Positions 12,431-22,400 of a stretch of DNA of 64,000 nt are shown in pieces; positions within the stretch are counted from its first letter, which is position 1, and every line of letters starts with the position of its first letter. Position numbers and translations under genes: made by a program. The DNA is from Anadara kagoshimensis (Eukaryota; Mollusca; Bivalvia; Arcoida; Arcidae). The notes below the pieces were generated by a model, which worked only from the letters and a program-made list of their open reading frames with translations, made no database searches and was not told the DNA's origin. The stretch is from positions 20,581,534 to 20,645,533 of the forward strand of contig CM037874.1 of NCBI GenBank assembly GCA_021292105.1, given 5' to 3'.

Positions 12431-13560
12431 AAATTTTTCCATAACCAATGCAGACAATATTTACAAACATACGTTACTGCATGGGCATCATGTGGTACAT
12501 TGTTGAACCCCTTTAAACATTAAAAAAATTTAATGGTACCAAAACAAATATTTCACAGGATCTCGAGTTTCTAGTGGCAACCACCTGAGGGTTTATATTC
12601 CTATTTGGTTGTCATTATACCGGTAAGTGTTTCTTTTCAACATTTGGTGGTATCCACCATAACAGCATTTCTACAAACATGTAGCTGTTACAGGCATAAT
12701 GGCAGAGATTTTCTCAACAACAAAAAATTAAATAAAATTTTCTCCAAAAAATAAATTAAATAAATAAATAAAATATTAACAACAATGTCAATGGTAAGTT
12801 TATCACAGTTTGGTTTATACAGTTAAACCTCAATTTTTTGCCTATAATACTATTCTTATAAGTATTAATTTTCAATGCAGCCCAATTTCCATTGTTTTTC
12901 ATGGGCATCCCTAAGCAAAGCATGTACATGTCATTGAATAAGTATACATAACCGACTTTCCTTTTAAAAGTAGCCACAAACCAGGAATTAATTCAGGGCC
13001 CTACAAACGCCAACAGGGTCATTCGGTGGTGAAGATCACCGCTTAAACAAAAAACAAAACAAACAAGAGGCCCAATAGGGCCTGTGATGCTCAACTGGCA
13101 GCTAATTTAACATTTTTGATAAATAACATGCAAATGGCATTCCCCCTCCTTTTTACAATTGCAATGGGAACCAAAGTGGTTGGAAACCAAATCTGCATTG
13201 GTTTTTCATGTTATGCTATGTATATGAATAGAAGCCAACTTGGATTTGGCTGATATGCCAGACACAACTTTTGGATTACTGGTACTAAAGGACTTTTCAT
13301 GCTGTATTGGGTTAGAATTGGCCAATTCAGGAGAAAATTTTCAATGATTTGATTGAAACAAACATCTTATTTGTAAACTGCCTAAAAATTGGGTCAACAT
13401 TTTTTTTCCAGGAAAGGTAAAACATTAGGTCATAACCTTCCTATTGACCTTGACCTCATTTTGAAGGTAATTACAAGAATATTTCAAAACTGAAAACCCC
13501 ATGTCATTATCTGATCAAATAATGAAGATATAACAATTTCAGCAATTTTCTGCATCCGTA

Positions 13561-14150
13561 ACCTTGACCTTTGAACCCATAACCTTAATCTATACATCAA
13601 AATGACCGTTGCATCAATACCAACAATATTCCAATATACATGCCTTTACAAAAAGTTTATAGTTTTAAAGATAATGAACCATTTCTGTATTGTTTTGCTT
13701 CTGTGACCTTGACCTTTGGACCCATGACCTTTTTTTATACATCAAAATGATCGTTGTATCAATACCTACAACAATCTAATATACATGCCTTTACAAAAAG
13801 TTTATAGTTTTCAAGATAATGAACCATTTCTGTATTGTTTTGCTTCTGTCACCTTGACCTTTGAACCCATGACCTTAATCTATACATCAAAATGATCGTT
13901 GTATCAATACCTACAACATTCTAATATACATGCCTATACAAAAAGTTCATAGCTTTCAAGATAATGAACCATTTCTGTATTGTTTTGCTTCTGTGACCTT
14001 GACCTTTGAACCCATGACCTTTTTCTATACATCAAAATGATCGTTGTATCAATACCTACAACATTCTAATATACATGCCTATACAAAAAGTTTATAGTTT
14101 TCAAGATAATGAACCTTTTCAGTATAATTTCTCGTCTGTGACCTTGACCT
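13561..14150. repeat. 145-bp tandem repeat, four units
   Basis: ACCTTGACCTTTG starts near 13561, 13706, 13851, 13996 and 14141, a constant spacing of 145 bp. The units share CATCAAAATGATCGTT, CAATACCTACAACA and AAGATAATGAACC. The array forms the left half of the composite element. Confidence 0.9.
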
Positions 14151-16640
14151 AAATTTAGCATCTAATTTGCATATTCCGCTAATTACGAGCAAACAGAAAA
14201 AATAACAGAAAAATCTGTTGCATATATTAAATGCCTAGACAGTTACTTTCTAAATCTCAAATTTGAACTAAATCGGTCCATAAATAAACATGTAATGACC
14301 ATTTATAGGTTTTTGCTATTTATAGCAATGGCGGCCATCTTGGATGCCGCACGAAGTTGATTTGTACAAACTTTAATCTACTCCACCTAGGTATTTTCCA
14401 CACCAAATTTGGCATCATTTTGGTATGTGGTTTCAGAGAAGAAGATTTTCAAAGAATTGCCTAAATTTAGCATCTAATTTGCATATTCCGCTAATTACGA
14501 GCAAACAGAAAAAGTTACAAAAAAACCCGTTACATATATTAAATGGCTAGACATCTACTTTCTAAATCTCAAATTTGAACTAAATCGGTCCATAAATAAA
14601 CATGTAATGACCATTTATAGGTTTTTGCTATTTATAGCAATGGCGGCCATCTTGGATGCCGCACGAAGTTGATTTGTAAAAACTTTAATCTACTCCACCT
14701 AGGGACTTTTCACACCATATTTTGGCATCATTTGGGTATGTGGTTTCAGAGAAGAAGATTTTCAAAGAATCGACTAAATTTAGCATCTAATTTGCATATT
14801 CCGCTAATTACGAGCAAACAGAAAAAGTTACAGAAAAACCCGTTACATATATTAAATGGCTAGACATCTACTTTCTAAATCTCAAATTTGAACTAAATCG
14901 GTCCATAAATAAACATGTAATGACCATTTATAGGTTTTTGCTATTTATAGCAATGGCGGCCATCTTGGATGCCGCACGAAGTTGATTTGTACAAACTTTA
15001 TCTACTCCACCTAGTGACTTTCCACACCATATTTGGCATCATTTGGGTATGTGGTTTCAGAGAAGAAGATTTTTAAAAAATCGACTAAATTTAGCATCTA
15101 ATTTGCATATTCCGCTAATTACGAGCAAACAGAAAAAGTTACAGAAAAACCCGTTAAATATCTTAAATGGCTAGACATCTACTTTCTAAATCTCAAATTT
15201 GAACTAAATCGGTCCATAAATAAACATGTAATGACCATTTATAGGCTTTTGCTATTTATAGCAATGGCGGCCATCTTGGATGCCGCACGAAGTTGATTTG
15301 TACAAACTTTAATCTACTCCACCTAGTGACTTTCCACACCATATTTGGCATCATTTGGGTATGTGGTTTCAGAGAAGAAGATTTTCAAAGAATCGACTAA
15401 ATTTAGCATCTAATTTGCATATTCCGCTAATAACGAGCAAACAGAAAAAGTTACAAAAAAACCCGTTACATATATTAAATGGCTAGACATCTACTTTCTA
15501 AATCTCAAATTTGAACTAAATCGGTCCATAAATAAACATGTAATGACCATTTATAGGCTTTTGCTATTTATAGCAATGGCGGCCATCTTGGATGCCGCAC
15601 GAAGTTGATTTGTACAAACTTTAATCTACTCCACCTAGTGACTTTCCACACCATATTTGGCATCATTTGGGTATGTGGTTTCAGAGAAGAAGATTTTTAA
15701 AGAATCGACTAAATTTAGCATCTAATTTGCATATTCCGCTAATTACGAGGAAACAGAAAAAGTTACAGAAAAACCCGTTAAATATATTAAATGGCTAGAC
15801 ATCTACTTTCTAAATCTCAAATTTGAACTAAATCGGTCCATAAATAAACATGTGATGACCATTTATAGGTTTTTGCTATTTATAGCAATGGCGGCCATCT
15901 TGGATGCCGCACGAAGTTGATTTGTACAAACTTTAATCTACTCCACCTAGTGACTTTCCACACCATATTTGGCATCATTTGGGTATGTGGTTTCAGAGAA
16001 GAAGATTTTCAAAGAATCGACTAAATTTAGCATCTAATTTGCATATTCCGCTAATAACGAGCAAACAGAAAAAGTTACAAAAAAACCCGTTACATATATT
16101 AAATGGCTAGACATCTACTTTCTAAATCTCAAATTTGAACTAAATCGGTCCAAAAATAAACATGTAATGACCATTTATAGGTTTTTGCTATTTATAGCAA
16201 TGGCGGCCATCTTGGATGCCCCACGAAGTTGATTTGTACAAACTTTAATCTACTCCACCTAGTGACTTTCCACACCATATTTGGCATCATTTGGGTATGT
16301 GGTTTCAGAGAAGAAGATTTTCAAAGAATCGACTAAATTTAGCATCTAATTTGCATATTCCGCTAATAACGAGCAAACGGAAAAAGTTACAGAAAAACCC
16401 GTTACATATATTAAATGGCTAGACATCTACTTTCTAAATCTCAAATTTGAACTAAATCGGTCCAAAAATAAACATGTAATGACCATTTATAGGTTTTTGC
16501 TATTTATAGCAATGGCGGCCATCTTGGATGCCGCAGGAAGTTGATTTGTACAAACTTTAATCTACTCCACCTAAGGACTTTCCACACCAAATTTGGTTTC
16601 AATTGGCCCAGTGGTTTCAGAGGAGAAGATTAAAGTTTAC
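14151..16640. repeat. 312-bp tandem repeat, eight units
   Basis: AAATTTAGCATCTAATTTGC and GCGGCCATCTTGGATGCC recur every 311-313 bp (for example 14331, 14643, 14956, 15267, 15579, 15891, 16203, 16515). Units differ by a few substitutions. Short open frames inside are repeat artefacts. It is the core satellite of the composite element. Confidence 0.95.
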
Positions 16641-16894
16641 GCACGGACGCACGCACGGACGCACGGACGCACGGACGCACGGACACACGCTTCACCATGG
16701 CATAAGCTCAGCTGGCTATAGCCAGTTGAGCTAAAAACCACTTCATTCATACTTAATTATTAATAATTAACCACCTCAAGAATGGGTATTTTTTATACAG
16801 ATCATAGAAATAGGACACCCCAAAAATAAATAAATTCACAGTTAACATTTTAAGGAGGTTTTTATGACCAAAATTCCATTTATGTCACTCGACT

Positions 16895-16900
16895 TTTATT
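16895..16900 (-). terminator. Candidate polyadenylation signal of QPRT
   Basis: TTTATT on the plus strand reads AATAAA on the minus strand, about 90 nt past the QPRT stop. Position and motif fit a polyA signal; the cleavage site is not visible. Confidence 0.45.
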
Positions 16901-16987
16901 GCTACAAGGATTTGACTGAACAAATGGTGGCAGTAGAATGAGGTTTTACTGTACATGTACCATGCATATACATGTAATACAATAATT

Positions 16988-17230
16988 TCAAACTTGACCA
17001 TTACTGTACAGTACTGTAGTTACTGGACGATTAGTGGGATCAATCCCATCTTTTTTAATTTTCAGCGAAAAGTCCACAGTTTCATAGCCCTGAGTTAGTC
17101 TACTTAATGATATGATATCCACATTGTCATCTAGATAATTCACCAGAGTCTGTTCTGTTATACCACCACTTGCTTCTACTAACACATTAGGAAACTTCTC
17201 TTTTATAGACTTTGCACCTTTTGATAAAGC
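16988..17230 (-). CDS. QPRT: QPRT coding exon 3 (terminal)
   Basis: It encodes residues 239-318 and the stop, with a CATTGTAG acceptor. It contains VLVEASGGI and the C-terminal SRLTQG...VDFSLKI segment, then a lineage-specific tail of about 20 residues. Confidence 0.93.
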   Translation of the reverse strand, partial: ALSKGAKSIKEKFPNVLVEASGGITEQTLVNYLDDNVDIISLSRLTQGYETVDFSLKIKKDGIDPTNRPVTTVLYSNGQV

Positions 17231-19450
17231 CTACAATGAAAACATATATAAATTTTCAAAACTGGTTGATCGAAAATAAACATCCACATGAAGTCTACTG
17301 ATTGTCAAGTTCTTTTCTTAAAATACATATAATTAAGGCTTTTCCCAACTGTTAACAAAATTTCTATGGACTTCTGTATCCAGCCTGAAATCACCAATTC
17401 TGAACTGATCTCCAAATAAGTGAAAGAATATTGACTACAACATAAAATCCCATTACACCACTCATGTGATACTATTGTAATATTACTTTTACTACCACTT
17501 GTGGAAGAAAACAAAAACATTGAGATGTCGCCAAGGGTGAAAGGGGCAGAAATTTTTCATTCATTCATTCATTCATTCAATCACTCCACCCAAACAACTA
17601 CCACCTACATATAGCTTACCTCTGGGGTAAAGTTGTCAAACATGACGATATCACATCCAGCCTGGGCGGCTTCTACAGCCTCCTCCAAACTTCTACATTC
17701 CACCTCTATTTTTGTAGAGAAACCACCAACAACTTTAGCATCTTTAACTGCCTGAAATTAATAAACAATCATTTGGTAAATAATCATATGAACAAGAATG
17801 TCACTCAGCAAGTAAAATGTCCTGCTAAGCTACTGGGGTCCAGTTGAATGAAAATTACTAAAAATTAAACTTAATTTTATCCATATAGAGTCAATCCTGC
17901 CTTAAAGACCACCTCTATATAAGGGCCACCTGCTTTTAAAGACCAGTAAAATTTTATTACAATTGTCCTTTATTCATGTTATCATGTCCTTTGTCCATAA
18001 CAACCACTTTTACTGGTTGTTTTGTGTGACCTTTATAGACAGGTTTGACTTACATAAAAATATCAGTATTAAAAATATCAAATGTGAAATTGGTTGTAGA
18101 CAACAAAAGTGATTAACTTTAAGAATTTTAAGTGTGAATTACAGATTGAACGGACAGACAGAAAACTTTATTTTTGAGGTATATGATATTTAGATGATAT
18201 CCACAAAGTTAAATTTTCGCATCTTTTAAATATGCACTTTAACTCAATAAACATAATATAATTGTCGCTCTGTATTAATTTTCATGTAAAACATGGGAGT
18301 TGGGTTGTGGGGGTTGCAACCTCCCCCCCTTTGAAATATTTAAAAGAGAGAGAGAAAACTATTGCTGATGTGACCCCCATATGTAAATATAACAACCCAT
18401 TTATGTATATGTGTTGTTTGGGATGCATGTTAACATTCATTTAAATTTAGCAAAATGATAATATAGTAAATACATCTGAAATGTGACCAGAGGTCCTCAG
18501 AAATATTAAAAATTATTTTCTTGGCCCCCATTAGGGCTCTGTCCTAGACCCCTCGTCTCTGGAAGCTTGCCCCTTTGGCTCTCGCAAATTCTCAACCCCC
18601 TTTCAAAAAACCCTGGATCGGCCCCTGTGTACAATAAAAAGACTATGGTACTTAAACTTTTCAACATTGAATTGGCCCAATATTTGAGAATATCAATGGT
18701 TTGACAATGACATTTTCCTTTAGTGTAAATTATCATATCTATGAGTGAGCTTCTTACAAAAAAGCTTGAACTTTAAACATATTATTTGCTATTTACTACT
18801 TTTCATTTTCTATTTTTCAACAATGAATTGACTTCTATTGGAGAATCTTGGCTCTAGTTTAGTTTGATAATAAAATTTTACAAGATCATCAGTATGATAA
18901 ACCTAAAAATTAGTATTATACAAAATGCATGAATGTTGAATGTCTAACTGCAATTATTTAGAATTTTATTATGCTAACTACAAAAACTACTGAAATACTG
19001 AATAAGATTCACTTGACTCTGAGTAGAGAATGAAATTTAACATCAATATAATAAATCTAAAAGTGAGCTTCATACAAAATGCTTTATTGTTGAATGTCTA
19101 ACTGCAATTACCAGGGTAATTAGAATTTTAAACTAAACTAAATTATTAAAATATTAATAAGATTTACTGGAGTAGAGAGTGAATTTTGACATAAACACAA
19201 GAATTGACCTGTCCGCTTGACCTTTTATTAGAAATATTCAAATTGGATGATCCATCCAATATATGGGTAGTGTTAAGACTTGAAATTGTTAAATTATACA
19301 CAATACAGGTGTTTAAGTTTCCCAATTATGTTCTTGTGTTCCCATACATAAATGTTCTGGTTCATAGTAAATATTTAAAAAGAAGGTGAAGAGGACATGT
19401 CAATGTGTTTGCCTATACATTGAATTGGCCTTATTTGGCCTTAAAAAAGC

Positions 19451-19487
<37 letters not shown>

Positions 19488-22400
19488 ATTGTATCAAGTA
19501 GAAATTGGTTGAAATCTCAAATTGTCACAAAAATATTTTTTGTCTTTAAAATTTATAAAAATTCATTCTCTTTCTTTTTACAAAATTTTACTTAAAAATT
19601 CTAACGAAGACCAAAGTTATGATGTCATTTATGACGTAGCTATTTACGTATCATCCAATTGTAAATGCGCGCAAAACTACTTGAATTTGCAAAAATTATC
19701 GAAATTCTAACAATATAGGGACCTTAAGTCAAGTACAATTTTTCAGTCACATGCAGTATAAATGTAGTATTCATTTGCTTGTTCTATAAAATATCTGTCT
19801 CCATGTTGACCACTGTGTTGTTGATAAAGGCGCACAGGTACCTGTTTTCACGGCAATGATCGCGGTATAATGATGACGTCGTTTTTCCAACTGTTACGTC
19901 ACAATACTGAAAATGTTGACGTGGAGATTTTGACCGATTTCTACTTGATACAATCACATATTATATATATATATATATATATGTGTGTGTGAATTTGAAC
20001 ACTACTACAATTTATTGTTAAATTCTACATTAAATCTTTCAGATTAAAAATCATCAGCATACATAATGATATTAAAACTGCTCACAAATCATACAGTGCA
20101 ATAATATTAACCCCTGTATAATTTGTCGGTAGTGGTAAACAACACTGACCTGTCCACTTGACCCTTGATTAGAAATATTCATTTAAAAGGACCCATTCAA
20201 TACTTGGGTAGTAATAGGATTCACAGTTACTACATATACACATTGCCCATGATTAGTGTTCGCATCATATAGATGAAATATACACTCTTGATCCCTTTTT
20301 CTTACATTTACTCGTCCATAATGAATATTTAACTCAAAGGTCAAGCGGACAGGTCAATGATGTTTTCCTATAGTAGGTATTTTATATATATCAATAAATA
20401 CACGGATTATCCTTTATACATATATTATAAAGAATTTATATGGATAAAACCTTACAAGTATGACCTGACTGACTTTCAATTTAAAAGTTGAATTTTGACT
20501 GGCTTTGGATTTATGTAGCGGTATAGGTACCAGTACATGGTACAGTATGTACTATGTACAGGTTAAAAGACCTCACTTTACTACGGGATACCTAGTAAGC
20601 GAAATTAATTAGCTTTACAAATGGGCTACCCAGGTTCGATTCCAGACATTGCGGAAACAGGATTTTTTAAATGAAATTGTAACTAGTTTTAATTTTGTGT
20701 TACTTATTCTTGCAAGGTATCTATTCTTGTGATATTGCTTATTCCATGCAATCATTAAATGACAATTTTTATTTTTATGTGCAATATGAGCGATGAAACA
20801 TATGACAAAATCCAATTCCCCACCAAGTGTACCAGCTGAGGATCAAACCTGGCTCTCTTAGCTGAAAATCAAGTGTTCTACCTCAAAGCTAAAAGATTTG
20901 GACCAGAAAGTCTGGCAGTAAATTACTCTATATATCTACTAAACACAATACATGTACTACAACACCGTGGCTTAACTCAGACCAACTTTAGATGCAAGAG
21001 TCGAGTGTGGTGAATAGCCCACGGCAAGATTCTCTAACTTATTAGCATATTGGAAGCCACAACATTAAAGCATCTGGATTAGAGAGTCTAGCAGTTTATC
21101 ACTCTATTATATCTTCTAATCACAACACTACAACATGTACAACCCAAACCCACTTGACAGTTGCAAGAGTCGAGTGTAGTGAATGGTCCCAATCAACATT
21201 CTCTCACTAACTAGTATCATTGAAGCCGTCAGTTATAAGACGGTTAAGGAAAGCAAGAAAATCACTGCCTTCAGCATGTATAATCATTAATGATAATGGA
21301 TCTTGCACCAGAATCTACCTGAGTGAGACTCAATCCTAGACATTAAAAGACACTGTGATTTGTATGTATACCAGTGATTTTGTTACATATTTTAAAAACT
21401 GCCTTCTGTCTTAAAAATTTAGAAAATAATCTGAAGTTCTAAAAAACAACAAATTTCATTATGACATGGTGGCAACAGCTATGATTCTCATTGCAAAATT
21501 GTCAGTTTCTGAAAGTTTGTGAGTAAGGACAACTAGAATTGGGAAATAAACTACCTTTATTGGGTATTAATTTTAGGAAGACAAAATCACTGTATACTGT
21601 GTATATAAAGGTCAAATGTCCCAGGTTACACATGTTGAGGTATACCAGTATTAAGTTACACACTGGAATATTATTCTTATTTAGTATTAAAAACCAGGAT
21701 ATGATTGAACAGTTCAGTTAATCCACTTTTAAAATATTTACAGACCACAACTTGAAGTTAAATTGTAAGCTGGACAATGCCAGTGTGTACATATCAATGT
21801 ACAATGTGAAATTGAAGAGGTGTTTTATTATAAATAGTCAAATATGTTCAATAGGTGGAATGCTCCCTATTAAACATTAGTGTTTGGAAGTTACCATACA
21901 TCCTAGCCAGGGGTCTTGTGGGTCAAGCAGTCTAAAGTATGTGTTTACAGTGCCTCTCACAAATACAGGTTCAAATTAACATCAACAAATCCAAGTATAA
22001 GAAAAATGTTAGTTGGCTTGCTGAAGGTTGTGGTTTTTCTCCACCATCCATGACAGTACAGTTACATTTTGGTGACACATGAAGGGTCTTTTACAGTTAA
22101 TCCAGGGAAATTTTATTCACATTTTTTTTATTAATCTAGTTAGATATTTAATATTACATCCTATTAAAAAAAGAAATGGATTTTTTGTGAATAGGCAATG
22201 TAACAAAATCAGGGAGGGGTATGATAATGGTACTATACTGTGCATACAAAATGCATACAAAAGCACAACTTCTACATTGTTCATTTGGGTTGCTTTTATA
22301 TTTACATATTTATATTTATTTATAGACTGATTTTTTAATTAACCTGTATGTCAATATTACAAAGTGGTGATCACAACTTGTGTTACAAAATGGGTGTAAC

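Larger units (their letters stand above)
13063..16736. mobile_element. Composite non-autonomous element with two internal tandem arrays
   Basis: The left end AACAAGAGGCCCAATAGGGC is followed by GATGCTCAACTGGC. The right end reads AGCTCAGCTGGCTATAGCC and AGTTGAGCTAAAA, so AGCTCAACTGGC-type motifs face each other at the two ends. Inside are a 145-bp tandem array, a 312-bp tandem array and an ACGG/ACGC-rich microsatellite (about 16636-16685). No transposase is encoded. The design (conserved ends, internal satellite, ACGGACG microsatellite) resembles bivalve non-autonomous elements of the pearl or Helentron-associated type. Superfamily assignment is inference. Confidence 0.7.

Noticed and set aside
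14669..14863. 64-codon open frame
   Set aside because: It lies inside one unit of the 312-bp tandem repeat and is not conserved in neighbouring units.
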